Source: an uncultured SAR92 cluster bacterium
GTDB lineage: Bacteria > Pseudomonadota > Gammaproteobacteria > Pseudomonadales > Porticoccaceae
Direction of reading: 5' to 3'
NCBI GenBank assembly: GCA_902527245.1
Contig: CABZOI010000003.1
Coordinates: 1 to 64,000, forward strand
DNA: 64,000 nt
Under the pieces are notes generated by a model, which saw nothing but the letters and a program-made list of their open reading frames with translations, did no database searches and was not told the DNA's origin. The position numbers and the translations under genes are program-made. Below are positions 27,818 to 34,844 of the stretch, piece by piece. How positions within the stretch are numbered: the stretch's first letter is position 1; every line of letters starts with the position of its first letter.

Positions 27818-28969
27818 CTAATTCAGCCAGACCTCAAGGTTGTTAGCCCGGCCAATCCCACGATCAAGTTTGAGATCAAGCACAGCGGTCATATTACAAG
27901 TATCTAGAAGTGCCAGAGCGTCAGCCTGATCAGATCCTTTGAGCGCCTGAATGGCGGACTGTACTCGTTCGAGCAAATAAAACCGAAAAGGTTGCGGGCA
28001 AACATGTATAGCAGTTCCTTCCACATCAAATTCTGCTTCACCTGCGTAGCGCTCACACTGAGTGCCAATCGCTGGCTTGTTTTCCTTCAGCCATCGATTA
28101 ATGCCGCTATGAGAAGCGATCGTTTCCGGAACAAAATCAAGCGCAAAATGGGTCAGTAGCTCGATGATTGTCTCCGGTACCTCATCGTCCTGCAGGAAAC
28201 TATGTGGTAAGTTAATGTACTCCCCAGTATCTGGCTCCGGTCTATTCATCCTCTCAACCCAACGATGAATCCAGGGGCCTCGCATCTGTAATAGGCGGTG
28301 AGGCACTGGGTCTCGACCTAGATGCCCATACAGGGGGCACATGAGGCCAAAGTCACCAACACAAGGTTTTCCACCCAGTAGGTACGGATATTGCGTCAGG
28401 TGCGCGTTAAATTTTTCGACAAAACCCTCGTAGAGTTTCTCGATAATAGCATGAGTAGAAGGTCTAACACCCCATTGCGGAGCTACGTTAGTGCTTACGT
28501 GCGCTATAACCTTCTTGGCATGCTCCTCATCTCCATTCATTTGTGAGGTAAAATGATAGAGAATAAAGTCGTGCTGCTCTTCATCGAAGTTAAATCGGTA
28601 ATGCATTGCTGGCCTGCATAAGCCTTCGGCTCCTAGAACGTCGAACAATAAGCTGATGATATGCTGGCAGGGACCAGGCGGTTTCGCTGGATGGCTCGAG
28701 CGCTCCTCGAAAAAATCAACAATAGCAACACCATCCCTGATTATCCTTCCGTCTGGAAAGACAATAGTTGGCATAGAAAATCTGCCCATTTTTTTGCCTA
28801 ACTGATAAAGATATGGCTGCGGCGCTCGTTCTTCATAGGGGATGCCTTGCTTGATCATGTAGCTTCGGGCCCGACCCGTATACATAGACTGAGCAACGCT
28901 ATAAAGGAGCACCGCTTCAGGATTATCGGGTTTCATCGCAGGACCTATTGGATCATCGAACCAGCTCAT
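27818..28969 (-). CDS. Glutathione S-transferase-like protein
   Basis: 383 residues with a thioredoxin-like N-terminal GST domain (about 20-95: LLYSVAQSMYTGRARSYMIK, MPTIVFPDGRIIRDGVAIVDF) and a helical C-terminal part (about 130-260, with PYLLGGKPCVGDFGLMCPLY). A further 120 C-terminal residues are not typical of GSTs. No signal peptide. The gene is visibly richer in G+C than its surroundings (34 of 60 bases in 28261-28320), which suggests transfer. It starts 45 bases after the 3' end of the tRNA-like copy B and may share its promoter. Confidence 0.75.
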   Translation of the reverse strand: MSWFDDPIGPAMKPDNPEAVLLYSVAQSMYTGRARSYMIKQGIPYEERAPQPYLYQLGKKMGRFSMPTIVFPDGRIIRDGVAIVDFFEERSSHPAKPPGPCQHIISLLFDVLGAEGLCRPAMHYRFNFDEEQHDFILYHFTSQMNGDEEHAKKVIAHVSTNVAPQWGVRPSTHAIIEKLYEGFVEKFNAHLTQYPYLLGGKPCVGDFGLMCPLYGHLGRDPVPHRLLQMRGPWIHRWVERMNRPEPDTGEYINLPHSFLQDDEVPETIIELLTHFALDFVPETIASHSGINRWLKENKPAIGTQCERYAGEAEFDVEGTAIHVCPQPFRFYLLERVQSAIQALKGSDQADALALLDTCNMTAVLDLKLDRGIGRANNLEVWLN

Positions 28970-29014
28970 GGGATAACTCAGTTTCTTACTATGTAATTAA
29001 ATCAATCATTTAAG

Positions 29015-29091
29015 TGGTGGGCCCAGTAGGACTTGAACCTACGACCAATCGATTATGAGTCGACTGCTCTGACCAACTGAGCTATGGGTTA
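29015..29091 (-). pseudogene. tRNA-Ile(CAT)-like gene with broken acceptor stem, copy B
   Basis: The 74 bases from CCA to position 4 are identical to the intact tRNA-Ile(CAT) at 34845-34921. The first three bases read TAA instead of GGG, so pairs 1-72, 2-71 and 3-70 are lost. The D-, anticodon (CAT) and T-arms and CCA are intact. RNase P processing and charging would probably fail, so I call it a pseudogene; a promoter-like pair upstream (29153-29180) means it could still be transcribed. Confidence 0.8.
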
Positions 29092-29276
29092 CTTTATTTT
29101 CCTTATGTAAAACAATGGCTTACAACTGCGCTTACTGTCACCTGATGTCTCCATATTAAAGATAATTGTTGCTGTGTCAAGACAACTGTTACCTCTTTTG
29201 TACCTGTCTCATTTTATTTATGAGACTGTTTATGGGGGCGGGGGGGAGTGTTTGGTATTGTTATTTTAGATGTACC
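29049..29276. repeat. Direct repeat of about 230 bases, copy B
   Basis: Shares 40 identical bases of tRNA sequence and the following flank with 32363-32591. A 69-base core (29137-29205) is identical to 32451-32519. In the first 118 flank bases I count six differences, all transitions; similarity then falls and ends at about GATGTA. The repeat lies upstream of the large secreted protein gene, and its partner lies downstream of that gene. Confidence 0.85.
29153..29180 (-). promoter_or_regulatory. Candidate promoter for tRNA-like copy B
   Basis: On the minus strand TTGACA (29175-29180) and TAATAT (29153-29158) are separated by 16 bases. The element sits within the 69 bases that are identical in both long repeats, and points at the tRNA-like sequence about 60 bases away and the GST-like gene beyond it. 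Confidence 0.55.
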
Positions 29277-29441
29277 AGTACACATACTTTAAATAAGATT
29301 TGTGCATTAATCTGTGCATTTAAGAGCCATGTTTCCGGATTCAAAGCTGATGGCTTTTGGTTTAGTCAACCTATGAAAAAATCAACCGTTAAAGCTATAT
29401 TGGTCGTTTAATTTTAGGTGGGTAGAGTACCGTTCAAAATA
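29277..29441. other. Leader region of the large secreted protein, with gene-start remnant
   Basis: No gene is visible. At 29373 a short frame (MKKSTVKAILVV, then stop) looks like a truncated signal peptide, and 29346-29391 resembles 24457-24503. An open frame from 29166 runs through this region, but it crosses the repeat and has no ribosome site, so I reject it as a gene. Confidence 0.45.
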
Positions 29442-32291
29442 ATGTTAGCAATGTCTAGATTAACTTTAGTATTCGTTTTTTTAACTTTAGTTTCCTTGCC
29501 TGCAAGCGCCTCCTTTAATCTAGATATAGATGATGATGGAAAGACTGATGCATTGACTGATGGACTGATAATTTTGAGATATATGTTCGGACTATCTGGA
29601 GAGCCATTAGTTGTTGGAGTCATTGGCAGCGGCGCAAACAGAGCAAATTCAGAACAGATTCTTAGTTATCTCGCACCCAATGACACTAAATTGGATATTG
29701 ATGGAGACGGCTCTGTAGACGCGCTGACTGATGGTCTTCTCATTCTAAGAAATTTGTTTGGGCTATCTGACACCGCATTGACACAGGGAGTGGTCTCCAA
29801 CAATGGGATTCGTAACAGCTCAAGTTCCATATTGATTTACATCAATACTATAAAAGATAGTGATGGAGACAACGTTACTAATTTTTTTGATGCTTTTCCA
29901 AATAATCCTGATGAGTGGATCGATACAGATAATGATGGTATTGGAAACAATGAAGATGAGGATGATGATGGTGACGGTATTCCAGATATTTCAGATCCAT
30001 TTCCTCTGGATACGAGTGCATCTAATGATACAGATATAGATGGCATTGCAGATATTTATGATCCTGATGATGATGGTGATGGAATAATTGACGAACATGA
30101 TGTTCTTCCAAAACAAAAATCTGTATCAGAAAGAATAACCATTGACCCATGGATAAATGAAATTTTTATTTCTACTCCCGACTGGGCAAATGGGGATTTT
30201 GACATTAATTTGGAGCTTGTTGCTTCAATTTATATGAATTGCGCGAATTATTGGGTGGGGTTTGTTAGTGAATCTGGAGAGACATTTGATGAGCAACATT
30301 TATGGGATCTGTCATGCGAAAAATTCACTCAAGATGGACCCCTCATTGATCGTATTAACAATTATTATTTTTTCAGAATTAGTACCCTCGCGAGTGAACA
30401 AAAAATTCCCGCAGCATTTTTTGTTAGAAGCGAAACTCAGTGTCTTGAAGTAGTTGTTTTTTTGGGAACCGTTGGTCCCACAGATGGACACTGTTCGGCT
30501 AACCCAATTGATCGTCTCCCTGCAGAGTTGGCGAACCCTATTCACCTTGAGCGTTCTGGTGTTGGTGTAAAAAGGTCTGATTTCTCTGTATGGCATATTG
30601 TCTCTGAGGAGGCGGTTTGGCAACAAAGTCATCATTTAACTCATGATTTCCAAAATCATTATCAAATTTTTAAATGGGCTGAGCCGGAAACAAGTTTTAG
30701 ACAGAATCATATTGATTTAGGTGTTTTGGAACTTCCTAAACCCCGTAATACTATTGTTAAAAGCCTCCAAAACGCTCATGTTGCTAAGCCAATGCGTAAC
30801 ATAAATAAGGTAAAAGGGTTTATTGTAAACGAAATCAATTCTGACGTTCTTGATGATGATGGGGAGTCGACATATCTTTTTTGGTCCAAAAAAATAAGGG
30901 CAGATCTTTTAGATTATATGTCTAATTTTGCATTGGATGCGGTAGTAAAAATATTAGGAAGCCCACGTGCAAATAACTTCGGTCATTTCTTTGACTTTCC
31001 TGACGATAGTCTTGTGTTAAAAAATTTAGCGATCGAGAGAGGTCATTATGATGCTCGGCAGTGGACGCACAACAACTTTGTTTTCGCGGGTCAAGGTGGA
31101 GGTTATTTTGGTATGTCAGAAGATAGTTATTGGAATGGGAAATTGAGATATATTGAGGATGATGGGTCAGTCAACGAGTGGTTGCCTCGTAAAGTCTTTG
31201 ATAATAGTGTGGGTAATGGATTTTGGGCTCCAGATGAATATTTGCTGGAGGGCTCTGAGCTTTCTTTAATGGATCCCGCAGGCGGCGCCGGTTCATATAG
31301 AGAAAACATTAGTCACGGATGGATTCACGAGTTTTTTCATAATTGGGAGGGCTACCAAGGAATAGTCGCTAGCACATTTGGTCCAAAACGATTTTCACAT
31401 CCAAGAGCTGATTGGGGAGATAATCCTATAATGCATGGACCATCATCGATATTTCCAGATTTTATTCTTGAGAACGTAATAAATCAGAGAGACTATGATG
31501 GATACCAGAATCTTTGGTCGATGGATAGGAATTATGGTTACGCAGTAAGCCGTGACAAATTGGATGATTATGCACAAGAATTTAGAGATGGAAATCAATC
31601 GTATGAATGGATTTGGGCATATTATCTTGTTAAAAATTTCGGTCTTGAAAAAATGTATGCAGAGTATTATCGAAGACTCGCTTCAGCAGGAGATTGGAGA
31701 GTAGCTCTTCATCAAACCTTTGGAAAATATTTTGATGAGTTATTTGAGGACGCAAATAATTGGATGCAAACCGTTAATTCGGTTGAACAATTGTCTCCGA
31801 GTTTTGCTTCAGTTGATGATTTTAAAGAAGCTTTAAATATCTCTTACAACGTTTCTTTCTTACAAGTAAGAAATTATTCTTCACCAAATCAGCACTTCCG
31901 AACTGTTTACACTTTTTTAGGAGAGGGGGACCCTGATGACGTTGGTTCTCTTTGGATACCTGTACTTCACTCTGAAACAGATGTAAAAGTTCAAGAAGAC
32001 GGCGTTGATGTTAATTTATCTACATCTGAGGATGGTCAACTGAAAATTAATGGTCACTTGGCTTACTTTTATTCAAATGATACAAGTACGTTGCATGCTG
32101 GAGGACTTGACACTTCTGAAAATTGGTCTGCTTTTACTAGGATTGGAGAGCCTACCTCAAATCTATTTTTCCCCGTATCCATTTTTGATCATGATTCGGA
32201 TGGTCTTCCCGATGATTATGATCCTAAATATCAAGAGCTTTTTTTCACCCATGACGGTAGATACAAATGGGACGAGTGGCCCACTAATTAG
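29442..32291 (+). CDS. Large secreted protein with dockerin-like, TSP3 and HExxH metalloprotease features
   Basis: About 949 residues. The frame is open from GTG 29418; I use the ATG at 29442, which gives a standard signal peptide ending PASA, though no ribosome site decides the start. Two dockerin-like calcium repeats (about 28-52 and 85-108: DIDDDGKTDALTDGLIIL, DIDGDGSVDALTDGLLIL) are followed by thrombospondin type 3 calcium repeats (about 139-222). Further on, HEFFH (629-633, encoded at 31326-31340) is a zinc-protease motif, with a Tyr-Glu-Trp-Ile-Trp helix downstream. A last calcium-type DHDSDGLPDDYDP lies near the C terminus. A secreted metallopeptidase is the best guess. Confidence 0.75.
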   Translation: MLAMSRLTLVFVFLTLVSLPASASFNLDIDDDGKTDALTDGLIILRYMFGLSGEPLVVGVIGSGANRANSEQILSYLAPNDTKLDIDGDGSVDALTDGLLILRNLFGLSDTALTQGVVSNNGIRNSSSSILIYINTIKDSDGDNVTNFFDAFPNNPDEWIDTDNDGIGNNEDEDDDGDGIPDISDPFPLDTSASNDTDIDGIADIYDPDDDGDGIIDEHDVLPKQKSVSERITIDPWINEIFISTPDWANGDFDINLELVASIYMNCANYWVGFVSESGETFDEQHLWDLSCEKFTQDGPLIDRINNYYFFRISTLASEQKIPAAFFVRSETQCLEVVVFLGTVGPTDGHCSANPIDRLPAELANPIHLERSGVGVKRSDFSVWHIVSEEAVWQQSHHLTHDFQNHYQIFKWAEPETSFRQNHIDLGVLELPKPRNTIVKSLQNAHVAKPMRNINKVKGFIVNEINSDVLDDDGESTYLFWSKKIRADLLDYMSNFALDAVVKILGSPRANNFGHFFDFPDDSLVLKNLAIERGHYDARQWTHNNFVFAGQGGGYFGMSEDSYWNGKLRYIEDDGSVNEWLPRKVFDNSVGNGFWAPDEYLLEGSELSLMDPAGGAGSYRENISHGWIHEFFHNWEGYQGIVASTFGPKRFSHPRADWGDNPIMHGPSSIFPDFILENVINQRDYDGYQNLWSMDRNYGYAVSRDKLDDYAQEFRDGNQSYEWIWAYYLVKNFGLEKMYAEYYRRLASAGDWRVALHQTFGKYFDELFEDANNWMQTVNSVEQLSPSFASVDDFKEALNISYNVSFLQVRNYSSPNQHFRTVYTFLGEGDPDDVGSLWIPVLHSETDVKVQEDGVDVNLSTSEDGQLKINGHLAYFYSNDTSTLHAGGLDTSENWSAFTRIGEPTSNLFFPVSIFDHDSDGLPDDYDPKYQELFFTHDGRYKWDEWPTN

Positions 32292-32308
32292 AGATTACAT
32301 TATTTGAC

Positions 32309-32350
32309 CTTCCCAAAAGTACGAGTCGGAATATTCAAATATTTGGGAAG
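32309..32350. terminator. Stem-loop after the large secreted protein gene
   Basis: Nine-base perfect inverted repeat CTTCCCAAA (32309-32317) and TTTGGGAAG (32342-32350) with a nested AATATT/AATATT palindrome in the loop, starting 18 bases after the stop codon. No T-run follows, so it is either a weak terminator, an mRNA 3' stabiliser or a boundary element next to tRNA copy C. Confidence 0.4.
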
Positions 32351-32362
32351 CGTAAAATCCTC

Positions 32363-32402
32363 TCGATTATGAGTCGACTGCTCTGACCAACTGAGCTATG
32401 GG
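32363..32402 (-). pseudogene. 5' half of tRNA-Ile(CAT), copy C
   Basis: 40 bases identical to the intact tRNA from position 4 through the anticodon stem-loop; the T-arm and 3' end are replaced by unrelated sequence. The first three bases read TAA, as in copy B. The break lies in the 3' side of the anticodon stem, a place where tyrosine integrases commonly exchange strands. Confidence 0.75.
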
Positions 32403-32466
32403 TTACTTTATTTTCCTTATATAAAACAGTGACTTACAACTACGCTTACCGTCACCTGATGTCTCC

Positions 32467-32494
32467 ATATTAAAGATAATTGTTGCTGTGTCAA
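32467..32494 (-). promoter_or_regulatory. Candidate promoter in repeat copy C
   Basis: TTGACA (32489-32494) and TAATAT (32467-32472) on the minus strand with a 16-base spacer, identical to the pair in copy B. It would transcribe the truncated tRNA and then run antisense into the end of the large secreted protein gene. Confidence 0.5.
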
Positions 32495-32725
32495 GACAAC
32501 TGTTACCTCTTTTGTACCTATCTTATGTTGTTTTTGAGACTGTTAATGGGAGCGGGGGAGGTTTGTTTGGTATTATTATTTTAGATGTATCGGTGGAAAT
32601 ACATTTAATGCTATTTTGTCTACTTTGAGGCGCTTTAAGTACCCCAGGGCAGATGGCCAGACCATCTCATGGGCAGATATAGGGATTGGGAGACTTTTTA
32701 GGTGGTTAAGGTTGTAAACTAGATG

Positions 32726-33583
32726 TCAATCACAATTTTGAAATTTTGATCCCCAGCACTTCGTTGCAAGCGCTTGTCCTTGGGTTAATTCGTCTTGGGT
32801 TAAAGATTGGCTAAGCGACTGCAAATTATCAAGTGCTTGTTTCTCACCCTGGCCTGCGGCCATAAACCACCAAAGGTAGGCTTGAATTCGATTTTGCTTA
32901 ACCCCATCACCGTAATAATACATCAAACCTAAATTAGTTTGTGCTTTTGCATTTCCATGCTCAGCGGATCTTTTGTACCAACGAGATGCCTCCTTAATAT
33001 CTTGTTTTGCACCGCCTTTGCCGCTATAAATTGCAGATGCAAGCTGAAATTGTGATTCCGCTAACTCACTTTCAGGCATCCTTTCTGATAGCATCTTTAT
33101 ATTTTTATTCGCCCACACCAATCCATTGTATTCATTTTCAAATACCCATTCCCCATTCTTTTTATTAATAACTGGTCTTTTGAATGTGAGTTTGATTTTT
33201 TGTTGTCTCTTTTTAAGGATAAGATCCTGTAAGATATTTATCCAAACATATGCCTTTACATCCGATGCTTGAGGACTGTCACTATCAAGATATAGACGAC
33301 TAATTCCATATAATGCAAGCCAAGACCCTCGATTAGCCGCCTCTCTATACCATTTTACTGCCTCGGCGTGATCTTTTTTTGAGGCGACGAATCTATACCG
33401 TTTTACTGCCTCGGCATGATCTTCAGCATGATCTTTTTCTAGTGCCATTCCATGATGATATTGTAAAGCCAATTGATACTGTGATTCTGAATCTCCTTGC
33501 TGGGCTAAATTCAATAATGACAATTCATTTGTCAGAACTGGGGTAATCATGAAGGAAAATATAATTAGTAAATATCTGTTCAT
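32726..33583 (-). CDS. Exported Sel1-repeat protein
   Basis: 285 residues: a signal peptide (1-18, ending VLTNE) followed by Sel1/TPR-like repeats (for example ESQYQLALQYHHG, AEAVKWYREAANRGSW, ASRWYKRSAEHGNAKAQTNLGLMYYYGDG). Sel1 proteins act as scaffolds in protein complexes, often in the periplasm. Residues of about 37-75 contain a recent imperfect duplication (AEAVKRYRFVASKKDH / AEAVKWYREAANRG), visible also in the DNA at about 33350-33420. The middle part (about 110-170) does not follow the repeat. No partner is evident. Confidence 0.8.
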   Translation of the reverse strand: MNRYLLIIFSFMITPVLTNELSLLNLAQQGDSESQYQLALQYHHGMALEKDHAEDHAEAVKRYRFVASKKDHAEAVKWYREAANRGSWLALYGISRLYLDSDSPQASDVKAYVWINILQDLILKKRQQKIKLTFKRPVINKKNGEWVFENEYNGLVWANKNIKMLSERMPESELAESQFQLASAIYSGKGGAKQDIKEASRWYKRSAEHGNAKAQTNLGLMYYYGDGVKQNRIQAYLWWFMAAGQGEKQALDNLQSLSQSLTQDELTQGQALATKCWGSKFQNCD

Positions 33584-33623
33584 ACATAAACCATCTTTAG
33601 AATGTGAGGGCTGTAAAGTAGAT

Positions 33624-34547
33624 TTAGTCCCATTCCACTACAAAACCCTCTACGAATTGCCTTCCCTTAAATCCTTTGGGTATTACTCCCGAATTTTCTC
33701 TTGAAAGAAGCCCAGGGCTGCCAGTAGTGTGGGCGAAATCTCTCTTACTTAGTTCGTTTGGTCTTCCTCTATTCAACCAATTTCTCCAACCCGCTTCTTT
33801 TTTTAACGATTCAATATCAACCTCGGAACCATTGCATAACCATTTGCCTTCAGTAACCTCATCCGTAAGACCAATCCAGGCAATCTTCCTATTTTTCATT
33901 GGCATCACCACATTACGGATATGATAAGCCTCTTCAGCAGAATTTGGACATGCAAGATACCCACCCATTTCGGTCGCCCGCTCTTGCGCTTCTGACCAAG
34001 ATACCTGGCTAAGAACAAATTCATACTTACCTATTGTGCTTTTCATGGAGTTTTTTGGTTTGGTCTGATTATTTACCGAATCAGCCTCAGCTAACTTAGA
34101 TTCAGGTTTAGGCGCGTCAAACTGACAAGTCTCCTCATCTACGATCATATCAATCTGATAATTTGATATGTTGTTTATGAAGTTAAATTTGACATATAAA
34201 CCAGATTTGAAAAAAGCTTTCGCACCCTCTGAGCAGACTTGTTGCCTTGCCATCTTCGAAAACATATTATTGAGCATATCAGTTTCCAAGCCATCAAAAT
34301 TTTCAGGTATCGGAAAGTCCCCAACCAATGGGAATATTACTCCATTCTCTCCTTCTGCTGACACTTTCATCATCGTAAATCCATTACCCTCCAAGGGAAG
34401 CATCGAGTTCATCATTTTAATAAATGTGTCTTGAGGGTCGTCCATAAGACTTTTTAAATTGGTTGATGGAGTTTCTGCATTCGATTCAGAGCAGCTTGCT
34501 AGTACCAGAAACAAACCAATAGTGGATAAGAAATTTAAATATCTAAT
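33624..34547 (-). CDS. Lipoprotein with C-type-lectin-like domain, possible ATT start
   Basis: The first ordinary start codon in frame is a TTG at 34514, which would give a signal of only seven residues before the lipidated cysteine. Eleven codons upstream, an ATT at 34545-34547 preceded by GGAG at a distance of eight bases opens a proper lipoprotein signal (RYLNFLSTIGLFLVLASC). I therefore propose ATT. Residues of about 40-150 are unassigned. The C-terminal part resembles a C-type lectin domain: WSEAQERATEMGGYLACP, AWIGLTDEVTEGKWLCNG, and FVVEWD. Ligand and role are unknown. Confidence 0.65.
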   Translation of the reverse strand: MRYLNFLSTIGLFLVLASCSESNAETPSTNLKSLMDDPQDTFIKMMNSMLPLEGNGFTMMKVSAEGENGVIFPLVGDFPIPENFDGLETDMLNNMFSKMARQQVCSEGAKAFFKSGLYVKFNFINNISNYQIDMIVDEETCQFDAPKPESKLAEADSVNNQTKPKNSMKSTIGKYEFVLSQVSWSEAQERATEMGGYLACPNSAEEAYHIRNVVMPMKNRKIAWIGLTDEVTEGKWLCNGSEVDIESLKKEAGWRNWLNRGRPNELSKRDFAHTTGSPGLLSRENSGVIPKGFKGRQFVEGFVVEWD

Positions 34548-34612
34548 ATTTGTAACTCCATGATTAGTTTTCGATCTGACTACTAAGAAAAACGCTCATT
34601 CACAGACATCCG

Positions 34613-34642
34613 TTGACAAAACATTTTTAAAACCCCTATGTT
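34613..34642 (+). promoter_or_regulatory. Candidate promoter for the 42-residue ORF
   Basis: TTGACA (34613-34618) and TATGTT (34637-34642) with an 18-base spacer lie about 35 bases before the small ORF. It is the only good promoter-like pair on this strand in the gap. Confidence 0.45.
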
Positions 34643-34677
34643 AAAAAGGAAAGCAGGTGGGGGAGGCCCAAACCAAC

Positions 34678-34806
34678 ATGCAAGAAAAAGTCATCTTACT
34701 CAACAAAGAACTATCCAGACGAAAAGATCCGAGAGCCCTCACTCTCAAACAGGAAATGCAGGTCGAGATATATAACAATGCTAAAAGATTGCATCGATTA
34801 AGCTAG
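34678..34806 (+). CDS. Small basic protein beside tRNA-Ile
   Basis: A 42-residue frame, MQEKVILLNKELSRRKDPRA and onward, with a GGGGAGG site about 11 bases before the ATG. The product is basic and predicted helical, with no hydrophobic segment. It points toward the 3' end of the intact tRNA and ends 38 bases from it. Position in the tRNA-proximal part of an integrated element could suggest an accessory factor for recombination, but it is too short for a typical excisionase and I assign no function. Confidence 0.5.
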   Translation: MQEKVILLNKELSRRKDPRALTLKQEMQVEIYNNAKRLHRLS

Positions 34807-34844
34807 TAGATACAGTCGTTGGCTATTGATCTAAAAGAAATGAA

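Larger units (their letters stand above)
32363..32591. repeat. Direct repeat of about 230 bases, copy C
   Basis: Partner of 29049-29276 in the same orientation, so the large secreted protein gene sits between direct repeats about 3.3 kb apart. Recombination between them would delete or amplify that gene. Confidence 0.85.
32292..32725. other. Intergenic region with stem-loop, tRNA half and long repeat
   Basis: These 434 bases contain no gene. In order they hold a stem-loop (32309-32350), the tRNA-derived copy C (32363-32402), the rest of the long repeat (to 32591), and a small hairpin AGATGG/CCATCT at 32651-32667. The end of the Sel1-repeat gene (minus strand) borders it on the right. Confidence 0.6.
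34548..34844. other. Intergenic region next to tRNA-Ile with a small ORF
   Basis: Between the lectin-like lipoprotein gene and the tRNA only one plausible small gene is visible (34678-34806) with a promoter-like pair before it. The rest shows no repeat of the tRNA sequence. Confidence 0.5.

Noticed and set aside
29166-29411. 81-residue open frame upstream of the large secreted protein gene
   Set aside because: It runs through the long repeat, has no ribosome site, and its composition (many Cys, Tyr, Phe) looks non-coding; the equivalent sequence in repeat copy C is not open in the same way.
32309-32350. Integron attC site
   Set aside because: The inverted repeat lacks the R and L core boxes of attC sites and there is no integron integrase; single occurrence.
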